Below, in pieces: positions 1 through 8,868 of a stretch of DNA of 64,000 nt (its first letter is position 1; every line of letters starts with the position of its first letter). The DNA comes from Allopusillimonas soli (GTDB lineage: Bacteria > Pseudomonadota > Gammaproteobacteria > Burkholderiales > Burkholderiaceae_B), in contig NZ_SDQC01000003.1 in the NCBI RefSeq assembly GCF_004153445.1, positions 124,001 to 188,000 on the forward strand, given 5' to 3'. The translations under genes were made by a program, and so were the position numbers. The notes under the pieces are model-generated. The model had not been told where the DNA came from. It did not search any database and was given only the letters and a program-made list of their open reading frames with translations.

Positions 1-48
1 GCTGAGCAACAATCCCGTCGCAAGCGTGCGCATGAGTGCTTTCTTCAT
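1..48 (-). CDS. exported protein, N-terminal fragment (cut by window edge)
   Basis: Only the first 16 codons are in the window. They read MKKALMRTLATGLLLS, a typical signal-peptide start with two Lys, one Arg and then a hydrophobic run. A GGAG Shine-Dalgarno lies about nine bases upstream of the ATG. The gene is 95 bp downstream of the TctE-type kinase on the same strand. In related bacteria such kinases are often followed by a periplasmic solute-binding protein, so that is the likeliest identity, but nothing beyond the export signal can be seen. Confidence 0.6.
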   Translation of the reverse strand, partial: MKKALMRTLATGLLLS

Positions 49-143
49 TATTTGAGTCTCCGTGAGAGATGTATTGGCATATGTCGCCCCTACGCCGGCA
101 ACGACGCAGGCAAGCGTACGAAAGTTTTCCTTTCGTAAGGCTT

Positions 144-1595
144 TCAATTCAGCCGATTCGAGCCCACCTGCCGGTCTCTCCCAGTGGAAATCGGGGTAAA
201 CACCAATGTCGCCAGACAGCCTCTGCCCTCCGATGCGATATGGAACTCCCCTTGCAGTTGCTGCATGATGGCGTGGACGATGGCCAGACCCAGCCCGGCA
301 CCGGACGTGTTCTTGCCCGCCTTGCCGCGCCGAAACCTCACACCTGCCTTGGCGATATCGTCGGCGCTCATGCCCGGGCCATCGTCTTCGACCGTGACCA
401 TCGCCCGCCCCATCTCCATGCGCACAGATAATGTCACCACGCCGCCAGGCTGCGTATAGCGCAGCGCGTTGTCGAGCACATTGACCACCGCTTCGCGCAG
501 CAACCATTCGGGCCCCCGCACAAGTATGGGCGCACTCGGGCGCTCCAGTCCCAGGTCCAGCTTGCGCGCTCTTGCGGCGGAATACATATCGTTGGCCACA
601 ACGCCGGCGAGCCTGGTCAGATCGGTCAGCCCGGACACGCCTTCCTCTTCGAGCGCGCTCAAGTCGCGTGCGCGTGCCAGCGCCAGCATCTGATTGGCCG
701 TGCGCACAGCGCGATCCAGGCCTTCGCGCATCGCCTGCAGGGCGCTGCGGATCTCCTGCGGGTCGGATTCACGCAGCGCATAGTCAAGCTGTGCGCGCAA
801 CACCGTCAGCGGCGTGCGCAACTGGTGCGAGGCATCATCCAGAAACTGGCTCTGCAGCCTGGCCTGCCGCGCATAGCGCGCCATGTGCAGATTCACCGCC
901 GTCACCAAAGGCACCACCTCGGCAGGCAGGCCGCGCGCCTCGATGGGCCGCAGGTCATCGGTGCCCCGGCTTTCGAGTTCCTGCCTCAGGCGCGTCAACG
1001 GCCGCACTGCGAACAGCACGGCCAAGACCACAATCAGTATCACGAGCACCACGGCAACCAGATCGCGCTGCACCGATCGCCACAGCATGGAATTGATGAA
1101 AGTCTGGCGCGTGTCGACATCTTCTCCCACCAACACAATCACGCGCCCGCCCATGTTGTTGTACAGCGGCGGATCCATACGGCGGGCCATGGCCGCAATG
1201 CGCACGCCTTCGCCCAGATACTGGGCGGTATAGAAAACCGGCACATTGGATACCAGCGGTTTGTCGGGCAGCGGCAGCTGCTGGTTTCCTATGTCGGCGA
1301 GTCCGTCCTCGGTCATGACGCGGTAGTAGACCCGCTCGTTCGCCGTCATCTCGAAAAACTGCAGCATGAGATACGGCAACTCTATAGACAGCCCGCCGCT
1401 GGCAGTGGATATCTGATGATCGATGGCGCGCAGCGCTCCCGCCAGAGAGCGGTCGTAGGCAATGTCTATCTGCGTGCGCAGACGATGATTGGACAGCCAG
1501 AGTGCAGCCATCAGGAATATCACCAGCGCAGGCACCAGCGACCAAAGCAATATGGACTTCAGCCCGCGGCCGCGTCCGAATCGGGGTGTTTTCAT
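144..1595 (-). CDS. TctE-type sensor histidine kinase
   Basis: Membrane sensor kinase of about 483 residues. There is one transmembrane helix near residues 13-34, a periplasmic sensor region of about 145 residues in the position of the 2CSK_N domain of TctE-like kinases, and a second helix near 178-197. The dimerisation box DASHQLRTPLTVL carries the phospho-acceptor His (about residue 257). The ATPase domain shows an N-box (VLDNALRYT), G1 (DDGPGM) and G2 (GAGLGLAIV), so all catalytic boxes are intact. TctE-family kinases usually follow a TctD-type regulator gene in one operon; here the upstream neighbour is a divergent amidase gene. No good ribosome site is seen. A TTG at 1616 would add seven residues. 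Confidence 0.9.
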   Translation of the reverse strand: MKTPRFGRGRGLKSILLWSLVPALVIFLMAALWLSNHRLRTQIDIAYDRSLAGALRAIDHQISTASGGLSIELPYLMLQFFEMTANERVYYRVMTEDGLADIGNQQLPLPDKPLVSNVPVFYTAQYLGEGVRIAAMARRMDPPLYNNMGGRVIVLVGEDVDTRQTFINSMLWRSVQRDLVAVVLVILIVVLAVLFAVRPLTRLRQELESRGTDDLRPIEARGLPAEVVPLVTAVNLHMARYARQARLQSQFLDDASHQLRTPLTVLRAQLDYALRESDPQEIRSALQAMREGLDRAVRTANQMLALARARDLSALEEEGVSGLTDLTRLAGVVANDMYSAARARKLDLGLERPSAPILVRGPEWLLREAVVNVLDNALRYTQPGGVVTLSVRMEMGRAMVTVEDDGPGMSADDIAKAGVRFRRGKAGKNTSGAGLGLAIVHAIMQQLQGEFHIASEGRGCLATLVFTPISTGRDRQVGSNRLN

Positions 1596-1689
1596 TCGAA
1601 AAACCGAATCAATCAAGAGCTAAATGATATTGGTGAGTATTGAAAATTGAAATCATAATGGCCCATATAAAAGAATAAAGGGGGACAAC

Positions 1690-2331
1690 ATGAAGGATGA
1701 AGCCAATATACGCGGCGGATTTGATGGCACATTGGTGCCCGGCAATCGGCCCGCCCTGCTTGTCATCGATTTCCAGCGAGGTTTCACCGAGGCTGCGGTA
1801 AGCCCGCTGGCTTCGGACTGCTCAAGCGCGATCGCCGCCACCAACCGCCTTATTGCGGCCATGCGCGGCCTGGGTCCCGTTATTTTCACCATTGTGGGCT
1901 ACAGCGCCAATATGGCGGACATCGGCTGCTGGAAGCAAAAATGCGGAGCGCTCACAACGCTGGAAAGGGGAACAGCCGCTTGTGAGCTCGATCCCCGACT
2001 CGACTATGCCGCACAGACCGACCTGATTCTGCACAAAACACAAGCCTCGGCCTTCTTTGGGACACCGCTCGCGAACATTCTCGCTTCCTCGGGGTGCGAC
2101 ATGCTGGTCGTGGCAGGCGCCACGACCAGTGGCTGCGTACGCGCCAGCGTGGTGGATGCCATGCAATATGGCTTTCCTCCCTTTGTGGCCCACGACTGCG
2201 TGGCAGACCGATCTGAGGCACAACACGCCAGCAATCTGATCGACATGGCAAGCAAGTACGGTGAAGTGGTCTCTTCCGAGGCCATGCTGAAAACACTCGC
2301 CGATATCGGTGCCGCACAGTCCGTGAACTGA
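1690..2331 (+). CDS. isochorismatase-family cysteine hydrolase (probable amidase)
   Basis: A 213-residue enzyme of the isochorismatase-like hydrolase superfamily, the group with N-carbamoylsarcosine amidase and maleamate amidohydrolase (NicF). The triad is visible: Asp27 in LLVIDFQ, Lys116 in LHKTQASAFFGT and Cys149 in GATTSGCVRAS. The motif around the Cys resembles the amidase branches rather than true isochorismatases. Expected chemistry is hydrolysis of an amide or carbamoyl C-N bond with release of ammonia; the substrate is unknown. An AAGGGGG Shine-Dalgarno precedes the ATG, and the upstream 70 bp are AT-rich. It heads a co-directional run with TRAP transporter and aconitase-like genes, which suggests it acts on the imported compound or a derivative of it. 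Confidence 0.88.
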   Translation: MKDEANIRGGFDGTLVPGNRPALLVIDFQRGFTEAAVSPLASDCSSAIAATNRLIAAMRGLGPVIFTIVGYSANMADIGCWKQKCGALTTLERGTAACELDPRLDYAAQTDLILHKTQASAFFGTPLANILASSGCDMLVVAGATTSGCVRASVVDAMQYGFPPFVAHDCVADRSEAQHASNLIDMASKYGEVVSSEAMLKTLADIGAAQSVN

Positions 2332-2355
2332 TTTTTTCCCGCTGCAACCCTCGTG

Positions 2356-2373
2356 CCGGGGCCACCGCCCCGG
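2356..2373 (+). other. intercistronic hairpin before dctP
   Basis: A perfect 7-bp GC stem (CCGGGGC / GCCCCGG) with a CACC loop lies between the amidase gene and dctP and is followed by TTTGAT. The short T run makes it at best a weak or partial terminator. It may trim or uncouple expression of the amidase from the transporter genes. Confidence 0.45.
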
Positions 2374-2386
2374 TTTGATCACGCTT

Positions 2387-2405
2387 ATTCGTTTCCGATG
2401 CGAAT
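2387..2405. promoter_or_regulatory. inverted repeat upstream of dctP, possible operator
   Basis: ATTCG and CGAAT half-sites are separated by nine bases, just downstream of the hairpin and about 30 bp before the dctP start. Spacing and position would suit a dimeric regulator such as the LysR protein encoded at the end of this operon. Five-base half-sites can arise by chance. Confidence 0.25.
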
Positions 2406-2435
2406 CACCTCATGACCTACACTGGAGGAAGACCC

Positions 2436-3440
2436 ATGAAAAAGCAATGGCTACTTGCAACGCTGTTCGCTATGTGCGTGGGCGGCACCGCCGCCAATGC
2501 GGCTGACAAGCCAATCGAATTGACGTTTTCAACCTATCTGCCGCCTGCCTACGAGTATGTATGGAAGCCCATAGAAAACTTCGTGGAGACCGTGCACAAG
2601 CGAAGCGACGGCAAAGTGAAAATCAACGTCTTTCACTCCGGACAACTGTTCGATGGCTATGAGGAACTGGCGGCGCTTTCCCGGGGCGACGTCGACATGG
2701 TCAATATGACGGGCACCTATCTCAGCGGCACCATCCCGGCATTGAACATCTTCACGCTTCCATTTCTGTTTCAGGATGTGGCTCATCTGCGCAGAGCGCT
2801 CGAGGCCGGCCTGATGGACGAGGGCATCACCGAAGAACTGTACGCGGATCACGATACCGTCGTGCTGGGCATTGCGCCATTCGATCCCTATGAGTTCTAT
2901 TCGCGCCAGCAACCCATACTGTCCGCGGAGGATATTGCGGGCAAGGTATGGGCCACGACCGGCTCCATGGATGCCAGAGCCATTCAGCTCATGGGCGGTT
3001 CTCCAACCGGAATGCCTTCCTCCGAGCTTTACCTGGCCTTTGACCGCGGTGTTATCGATGGCACGCCACGTCCGCTGCTCACAGGCATAGGCCGCAGCCT
3101 CTATGAAGTGACCAAGCACCTGTCGCTGGCGAACTTCGGCGTCGACACATCCATACTGGCCATCAATAGGAAGAAATGGGAGGCCTTGCCCGAGGATGTG
3201 CAGAACCTGCTTCGCGAGGCGGCCAAGCAGCGGGATAACGAACAATTCGACCGTGTTGCGGAGTTTGTCAAAGATGCAGTGAAAAAATTCGAAAGCAAGG
3301 GGGTTACCGTCCACACGATCAAGGGCGAACAATTGCAGGCCATGCGTGACAAGACCGCACCCGCCGTCAAGGAATGGGCAGATCAGGTGCCCAAGGGCCA
3401 GCAGTACCTTGATCTGGTCAACAAGACAAAAGCCCCCTGA
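2436..3440 (+). CDS. dctP: TRAP transporter substrate-binding protein DctP family
   Basis: A 334-residue periplasmic receptor of a tripartite ATP-independent transporter. Residues 1-22 form a signal peptide ending in AANA. The mature protein shows the family pattern: a start in KPIELTFSTYLPP, a region around LNIFTLPFLFQDVAHLR, and the conserved C-terminal-lobe segment carrying the carboxylate-binding Arg region (about residues 160-190). The ATG at 2436 was chosen because a GGAGGA ribosome site precedes it and it starts the signal peptide. DctP-type receptors bind carboxylate-bearing substrates (organic acids, keto acids, some amino acids); the ligand here is not predictable from sequence. It is followed by dctQ and dctM. 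Confidence 0.92.
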   Translation: MKKQWLLATLFAMCVGGTAANAADKPIELTFSTYLPPAYEYVWKPIENFVETVHKRSDGKVKINVFHSGQLFDGYEELAALSRGDVDMVNMTGTYLSGTIPALNIFTLPFLFQDVAHLRRALEAGLMDEGITEELYADHDTVVLGIAPFDPYEFYSRQQPILSAEDIAGKVWATTGSMDARAIQLMGGSPTGMPSSELYLAFDRGVIDGTPRPLLTGIGRSLYEVTKHLSLANFGVDTSILAINRKKWEALPEDVQNLLREAAKQRDNEQFDRVAEFVKDAVKKFESKGVTVHTIKGEQLQAMRDKTAPAVKEWADQVPKGQQYLDLVNKTKAP

Positions 3441-3446
3441 TTACGC

Positions 3447-3475
3447 GGCCATGCGCCGGGCTCACGCGCATGGCC
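3447..3475 (+). other. intercistronic stem-loop after dctP
   Basis: A perfect 10-bp stem (GGCCATGCGC pairing with GCGCATGGCC) with a 9-base loop fills the gap between dctP and dctQ, with no T tract behind it. Such 3' hairpins after receptor genes commonly shield the upstream message from 3' exonucleases, so that the receptor is made in excess over the membrane subunits. Confidence 0.65.
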
Positions 3476-3494
3476 CTTCCATCATGGAGTCCCC

Positions 3495-4016
3495 ATGAGA
3501 TTCTTGCTCAATCTGATCGACTGCACGAGCGTTGCGGTAAACCGCGTTGCCGTTCTTATCTCCGAGATCGCACTCTTTGCCCTTATGATGATTACGTCCT
3601 ATGCGGTGATTGCACGGTACGTTTTCCTGAGCCCCAGCATCTATGCCGTGGAGGTCAGCACATATGTACTGTTGGGCGTGTCATGGATGGCCATAGGATG
3701 GGTGCATCATGTGGATCGCCATGTATCCATGGAAGCGCTCAACCTGCGTTTCAAGGGCCGCTGGAAAAGGCTGGCGCAAGCCGTTTCCGAGGTGACCATC
3801 CTGATCTTCTGCAGCGTACTGGTATGGGCCGGGATCAATATCGTACTTACATCCATTGAGCGTCACTACAGATCGGCCTCATTGCTCAAGTTTCCCTTGT
3901 GGATTCCCTACACGCTCATTCCCATAGGAGGCCTGCTCCTGGGCCTTGTCGCCTTGCGCCGCCTGTTCACACCCTTCGGCCCGAGCAGCGGCGATTCGCA
4001 ACGGAAGGAGCCCTGA
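3495..4016 (+). CDS. dctQ: TRAP transporter small membrane subunit DctQ family
   Basis: A 173-residue protein with four predicted transmembrane helices (near residues 20-42, 52-75, 95-118 and 130-152), the size and topology of DctQ. The segment VSTYVLLGVSWMAIGWVHHVDRHV is typical of the family, whose members brace the large DctM channel in the inner membrane. A GGAG site lies before the ATG. Its stop codon is one base from the dctM start, so the two subunits should be translated together. Confidence 0.9.
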   Translation: MRFLLNLIDCTSVAVNRVAVLISEIALFALMMITSYAVIARYVFLSPSIYAVEVSTYVLLGVSWMAIGWVHHVDRHVSMEALNLRFKGRWKRLAQAVSEVTILIFCSVLVWAGINIVLTSIERHYRSASLLKFPLWIPYTLIPIGGLLLGLVALRRLFTPFGPSSGDSQRKEP

Positions 4017-4017
4017 A

Positions 4018-5316
4018 ATGGATCCCTCAAGCATATTCCTTGTCATATTGGCTCTATTTTCGGTATTGCTCCTTGTCGGTGTGCCGATTTTTGCGGCATT
4101 GGGCGTCTCCAGCATTCTGGGTATGGTTCTGCATGGCGGCCTGGACAGCTTGAACGTCATCCCGTCCATCCTTCATCGCGGCTTGTCCAGCTACTCGCTC
4201 ATCTGCATTCCCCTGTTCATTCTCATGGGCGAAACCATGGCCCGAACCAGCATAGGCGGGCGCCTCTACAACCTTTTCTACCTCTGGCTGAATCGGCTGC
4301 CCGGCGGCCTGGCCATTGCCAGCGTAGGCAGCGCCGCGGTATTCGGTGCCATGAGCGGAGTCAGTGTCGCCGGTGCCGCCACCATAGGCCGCGTGGCAAT
4401 TCCCGAGATGCTCAAACGCCACTATGACGCGGGGCTGTCGGGCGGATCTGTCGCTGCGGCAGGGTCGCTGGCGCTCTTGATTCCGCCCAGCATAGGCTTC
4501 GTACTCTACGGAGAAATGGCCGATCAATCGATAGGCAAGCTGTTCACGGCGGCAATGCTGCCGGGGCTGTTGCTGACCATGCTGATGATGGGCTATCTGT
4601 ATATCCTTACCCGCATAAAACCCAATATGGCACCGCGCGACGGCGGCGCCGCATCATGGAGAATACGGTTGCGGGCGCTGGCCGAAGTATGGGCGCCGGT
4701 ACTGCTGATTCTGCTCGTGCTCGGCACTATTTACCTTGGGGTGGCTACGCCCACCGAGGCCTCCGGCATCGGCGCACTGGGCGCCTTCCTGGTCGCCTTG
4801 GCCTACCGGGAGTTGACGCTGCCGGTTGCGATCGACATCTTCCGATCGTCCATCGTCACGACGGGAATGATATTGCTCATTCTCACCTCCGCCTTGCTGT
4901 TCGGCTACATCATGACGCGTTTGATGATTCCACAGATGCTGATTGCCTGGATAGCCGACATATCGCAGCCTGCCTGGGTCATCCTGCTTCTCGTGCTGGC
5001 TTTCCTGCTTGTCGTCGGCATGTTTCTGGATATCGTCTCCATCATTCTCATTGCGACGCCTATTCTGCTCCCAGTCATTACCGGCCTTGGCTTCAGCCCG
5101 ATCTGGTTTGGCGTTGTCATGATCATTGCATGCGAGATGGCGGTTATCACACCGCCCGTCGGGCTGAACCTGTATGTCATCAAGGGCATTGCGCCCGAGA
5201 TATCGCTCAACGACATCATCAAGGGCGCTCTGCCGTTCGTGCTGGTCGAGGGGCTTGCCATTCTCATCCTGAGCCTGTTCCCACAGATCGCTCTCTGGCT
5301 TCCCGGAATGATGTAA
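4018..5316 (+). CDS. dctM: TRAP transporter large membrane subunit DctM family
   Basis: A 432-residue, highly hydrophobic protein with about 11-12 membrane segments, the normal DctM size. It carries the family signatures GVPIFAALGVSSILG near the N-terminus, the glycine-rich GAMSGVSVAGAATIG and the C-terminal MIIACEMAVITPPVGLNLYV. DctM is the sodium-coupled elevator-type channel that takes substrate from the DctP receptor. The ATG at 4018 follows an AAGGAG site at the end of dctQ; longer frames would overlap dctQ. The stop overlaps the aconitase-like gene start by one base (TAATG), tying transport to catabolism. Confidence 0.93.
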   Translation: MDPSSIFLVILALFSVLLLVGVPIFAALGVSSILGMVLHGGLDSLNVIPSILHRGLSSYSLICIPLFILMGETMARTSIGGRLYNLFYLWLNRLPGGLAIASVGSAAVFGAMSGVSVAGAATIGRVAIPEMLKRHYDAGLSGGSVAAAGSLALLIPPSIGFVLYGEMADQSIGKLFTAAMLPGLLLTMLMMGYLYILTRIKPNMAPRDGGAASWRIRLRALAEVWAPVLLILLVLGTIYLGVATPTEASGIGALGAFLVALAYRELTLPVAIDIFRSSIVTTGMILLILTSALLFGYIMTRLMIPQMLIAWIADISQPAWVILLLVLAFLLVVGMFLDIVSIILIATPILLPVITGLGFSPIWFGVVMIIACEMAVITPPVGLNLYVIKGIAPEISLNDIIKGALPFVLVEGLAILILSLFPQIALWLPGMM

Positions 5317-7277
5317 TGAAAGAAAACTTGAGCACCAAGCTGCTGCGTGCCAAGCTCGTGGCGGGATCGCTGGAACCAGGTCAGGAAATTGCACTGCGCA
5401 TGGACCAGGCTCTTTTGCAAGATGTGCTGGGCACATTGGTCATGCTGGAATTGGAGGCCATGGGTATAGAGCGTGTGAAAACCCAGCCCACCGTTCAATA
5501 TATCGATCACTCGCTTGCCCAGCAGGATAATCTTAACGCGGACACGCACCTGTTCCTTCAAAGTGCCTGCGCGCGTTTCGGCATCTGGTACAGCGGGCCT
5601 GGTAACGGCATCAGCCATCCGGTTCATATGGAGTATTTCGGCGTGCCCGGCCAGTCTTTGATCGGCTGCGATAGCCATACACCCGCGGCGGGATCCCTTG
5701 GCATGCTGGCCATAGGGGCGGGCGGCATGGAAGTGGCATTGGCCATGGCTGGTCATCCCCTGTACATAACCGCACCACGTATTCTCGGAGTACGGCTGGA
5801 GGGCAGCTTGCCCGATTGGGTCTCTGCCAAGGATGTCGCACTTGAAATGCTGCGGCGGTATGGCGTGTCGGGATGCAAGGACACCATGGTCGAATATTAC
5901 GGCCCTGGCTTGAACAGCCTGTCTGCAATGGATCGCCATGTGATGGCGAACATGGGGACGGAAATGGGAGCGACCTCCACCCTGTTTCCCAGCGATGATG
6001 CCACATTGCGGTTTCTGCGAGCGAGAGGCCGCGAGGATGTCTGGCTGCCCATGCAGCCGGATCCAGGCTGCACATATGATCTGCACGACACAATCGACCT
6101 TGATCGCCTGGAACCGCTTGTTGCTCTGCCATCAAGCCCTGGCAACGTCGTGCCTGTCAGGGAGGCAGCAGGCTTGCCCATCTATCAAGCCTATATCGGG
6201 TCGTCGGGCAATCCGGGCTACCGCGACTTTGCCGTGGTCGCAGCCATGATGCGCCATCGCACGATTGCCGCCGGCATCTCGCTGGACATCAACCCTTCCA
6301 CCCGTCAAGTGCTGCAGGTGCTGGCCGAAAAAGGCCAGCTGGCACAGCTCATCCAGGCGGGTGCGCGGCTGCATCAGGCTGGATGCAACGGATGCATAGG
6401 AATGGGCCAGGCGCCCGCAGCCGGGCGCAACAGCCTGCGCACCGTGCCAAGAAACTTTCCCGGCCGCTCGGGCACTGCCGAGGACAGCGTATTTCTGTGC
6501 AGCCCAGAGACAGCGGGCGCGTCGGCATTGTTCGGACGGCTGACCGATCCGCGCAGCCTGGACATCCCATACCCCCGCATCGAAGAGCCCATGAGGATCA
6601 AGCCCAGCCCCGCCGTCTTTGCCGCGCCGCTACCGCCCGCGGAAGCCCGGCGGCATGCCTTGGTCAAGACCGACAATACACCCTCGCTGCCCCGCCTGGC
6701 CGCGCTGCCCGACAGTTTGTCCGTCCCGGTGCTGCTCAGGGTGGATGACGATGTCTCCACCGACGATATCATTCCGGCTGGCGCCAGAGTGATGCCTTAT
6801 TGGAGCAACGTCTATGAGACTGCGAAATTCGCTTTCGAGCGGCTTGATGAAAGCTACCATGAGCGCGCCACGGCCCTGCAGCAGAGCGGCGGCCATGCCA
6901 TCGTGGCGGGCCTCAATTATGGCCAGGGCTCCAGCCGCGAAAATGCCGCCCTGGTCCCAGCATATCTGGGACTGCGCGTGGTCATTGCCCGCAGCTTTGC
7001 ACGGATACATTGGCAAAATCTTGTGTGCTTCGGTGTCTTGCCGCTTGTACCCGACAATCCGGAAGACGCGCTCCCCGAACAAGGCGCCGCAGTCACGATA
7101 GAGCGCGTTCATCAGCAGTTATCAGCAGGCCCCATCGTCACCGCGCTGGTCGGCAACGACCTGACTCCCCTAAAGCTGCGGCATACGCTATCATCTCGGC
7201 AACTGGAGATAATCAGGGCGGGCGGCATCATCAATCTGATCCGCATGCCTGAGTCGCTGGAAAAATCAATGCCTTGA
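5316..7277 (+). CDS. aconitase-family hydratase, short one-chain form
   Basis: A 653-residue one-chain member of the aconitase/isopropylmalate isomerase superfamily, shorter than AcnA (about 890) and of the size of the putative aconitase subfamily. The three 4Fe-4S cysteines are visible: Cys118 in GCDSHTPAAG, and Cys357 and Cys360 in AGCNGCIGMGQAP. The swivel domain follows, with STDDIIPAG near 481 and GQGSSRENAA near 536, which hold substrate-binding and catalytic residues. Expected reaction is stereospecific hydration or dehydration of a hydroxy-di- or tricarboxylate. The start is the ATG overlapping the dctM stop. Its place behind a TRAP transporter suggests a dedicated catabolic hydratase rather than the TCA-cycle enzyme. 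Confidence 0.88.
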   Translation: MKENLSTKLLRAKLVAGSLEPGQEIALRMDQALLQDVLGTLVMLELEAMGIERVKTQPTVQYIDHSLAQQDNLNADTHLFLQSACARFGIWYSGPGNGISHPVHMEYFGVPGQSLIGCDSHTPAAGSLGMLAIGAGGMEVALAMAGHPLYITAPRILGVRLEGSLPDWVSAKDVALEMLRRYGVSGCKDTMVEYYGPGLNSLSAMDRHVMANMGTEMGATSTLFPSDDATLRFLRARGREDVWLPMQPDPGCTYDLHDTIDLDRLEPLVALPSSPGNVVPVREAAGLPIYQAYIGSSGNPGYRDFAVVAAMMRHRTIAAGISLDINPSTRQVLQVLAEKGQLAQLIQAGARLHQAGCNGCIGMGQAPAAGRNSLRTVPRNFPGRSGTAEDSVFLCSPETAGASALFGRLTDPRSLDIPYPRIEEPMRIKPSPAVFAAPLPPAEARRHALVKTDNTPSLPRLAALPDSLSVPVLLRVDDDVSTDDIIPAGARVMPYWSNVYETAKFAFERLDESYHERATALQQSGGHAIVAGLNYGQGSSRENAALVPAYLGLRVVIARSFARIHWQNLVCFGVLPLVPDNPEDALPEQGAAVTIERVHQQLSAGPIVTALVGNDLTPLKLRHTLSSRQLEIIRAGGIINLIRMPESLEKSMP

Positions 7278-8152
7278 ACCTACGCCAACTGCGCTATTTC
7301 GTCGTTCTGGCGGAAGAGCTGAGCTTTACGAGGGCTGCCGCCAGGCTGCACATTTCCCAACCCCCGCTGAGCCAACAGATAGCCCAGCTGGAGGATGAAC
7401 TGGGCGTGAAACTTTTTGTGCGCACAAGCCGCCGTGTTGATCTCACGGAACCCGGGCGTATTTTCCTGCATGACACACGCGCCACCCTGGATCGCATCAA
7501 GAGCGCCACGATACGTGTTCGCGCCGCTGACCAGGGCCTTGCCGGACGCATCGAAGTTGGCTTGTCCAGCTCCCATTTCCTGGGGCCCTTGCCGCGACTG
7601 ATTTTCAAGTATTCGCGCACACATCCTGGAGTGGCCGTCATGCTCAATGAAATGCGGCCGGTCGACCAGGTGGAGGCGTTGTTCGAACGCCTGATCGACG
7701 TCAGCATTTCCCGTGCGCCGGTGGACGACAGTTTCATGTGCTGTCTGCCATTATGGAAGGATTCCGCCGTCGTGGCACTACCGCTCGGCCACCGGCTGGC
7801 GCAGCGTGGGATTCTGCGCATTGCAGATTTGAAGAAAGAACGTTTTGTTTTGCTGCGGCGCGAAGGATCACCCTTCGCCAGGCATATATATCAGCGCTGC
7901 GCCGAGGCGGGATTCATGCCGGCAATTGCCCAAACCGTTGAAGAAATACCCGCCCAGCTATACCTCGTGGCCGCCGGACTGGGCGTGGCCATTGTCCCGC
8001 AGTCGGCGCGTGCGCGCATCAGCGACATCGCCTCCTGTAAGCTGGAGGATGACATCATGGATCCCGATGTATATGCGGTCTATCGAAAAGACAACGACAA
8101 AAAGGCATTGCATGCCTTCCTGAGCGAAGCGCGGCAACTGGAAACGGATTAG
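7274..8152 (+). CDS. LysR-family transcriptional regulator (TTG start)
   Basis: A 292-residue LysR-type regulator. The winged helix-turn-helix covers residues 1-60 (NLRQLRYFVVLAEELSFTRA, then SQPPLSQQIAQLE), and the effector-binding lobes follow from about residue 90. The first codon is TTG within TTGA, overlapping the aconitase gene stop by four bases, because the conserved N-terminus begins exactly there and the nearby ATG is out of frame. As the last gene of the amidase-TRAP-hydratase run, it probably controls that operon in response to the imported substrate. Its end overlaps the convergent YjdF-like gene by four bases. Confidence 0.92.
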   Translation: MNLRQLRYFVVLAEELSFTRAAARLHISQPPLSQQIAQLEDELGVKLFVRTSRRVDLTEPGRIFLHDTRATLDRIKSATIRVRAADQGLAGRIEVGLSSSHFLGPLPRLIFKYSRTHPGVAVMLNEMRPVDQVEALFERLIDVSISRAPVDDSFMCCLPLWKDSAVVALPLGHRLAQRGILRIADLKKERFVLLRREGSPFARHIYQRCAEAGFMPAIAQTVEEIPAQLYLVAAGLGVAIVPQSARARISDIASCKLEDDIMDPDVYAVYRKDNDKKALHAFLSEARQLETD

Positions 8153-8868
8153 CGCGGCGACTTCATGCCCTGGGCCCATTCCCAAGCCACATCGCGCCGC
8201 AGCCATGCGTTCAGGGCAGCCGTGAACAGCATGGCTAGGAGCGCACCCAAACCTGCCATGGCCATGTCCTTCTGGGCGTCCCATACATCGCCCTGTGTGC
8301 CCAGATAATGCATACCCAGGTCGCTGCCGAAGGTCATGGCGGCGCCCCACTCTATCAGTTCGTAGATGGCTGATGTGCTGAGCGTGAAATCGAGCGGCAG
8401 GAAGTAGGCCCAGAAACCGCGCACTTCGACCACGCGCAGGAAGAACTCGCGTATCGGATAGGCGAGAAGCAGGCCGTAGGAAAAGTGGACCAGGCGGTCG
8501 TAGTGATTGCGCTGCCAGCCAAAGACACTATTGAGTGTATGACCGGTGAGGGCCTGCCACCACTGGTCGTAGGGCACATCGGAGTATGTATAGTGCGAGC
8601 CCACCGTATGCAGGGCCAGGAAGGCGATGATAAGCAGAATCGAGGCATTGGAAAAACGGAATACATGCCGTACAGACCAGAGCAAGGCTACCAGCATGAG
8701 CACCAGCGCGTTCTCCAGCAGCCAGGTGCCGCGATCCGCCGGATGCAGGGCCAAGGCCGTCCACAGGACCAGGTACGCCAGCAGCGCAATATGCACCGCG
8801 CCGCGGCCTGGCCTTTGAGCCGCGCCGATGTGATAGGAAGAAGCGGATTCTGAAGATATGCCTGGCAT
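8149..8868 (-). CDS. DUF2238 / YjdF-like inner-membrane protein
   Basis: A 239-residue membrane protein with about six hydrophobic segments. It resembles the DUF2238 family (E. coli YjdF): conserved features include HTVGSHYTYSDVP, the segment NHYDRLVHFSYGLLLAYP and the IYELIEWG and GTQGDVWDAQKDM motifs. These hold many charged and aromatic residues at membrane ends. The biochemical role of the family is not known. The ATG at 8868 gives a normal N-terminus before the first helix; an upstream in-frame extension is Arg/Pro-rich and unlikely to be coding. No functional link to its neighbours is evident. Confidence 0.82.
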   Translation of the reverse strand: MPGISSESASSYHIGAAQRPGRGAVHIALLAYLVLWTALALHPADRGTWLLENALVLMLVALLWSVRHVFRFSNASILLIIAFLALHTVGSHYTYSDVPYDQWWQALTGHTLNSVFGWQRNHYDRLVHFSYGLLLAYPIREFFLRVVEVRGFWAYFLPLDFTLSTSAIYELIEWGAAMTFGSDLGMHYLGTQGDVWDAQKDMAMAGLGALLAMLFTAALNAWLRRDVAWEWAQGMKSPR

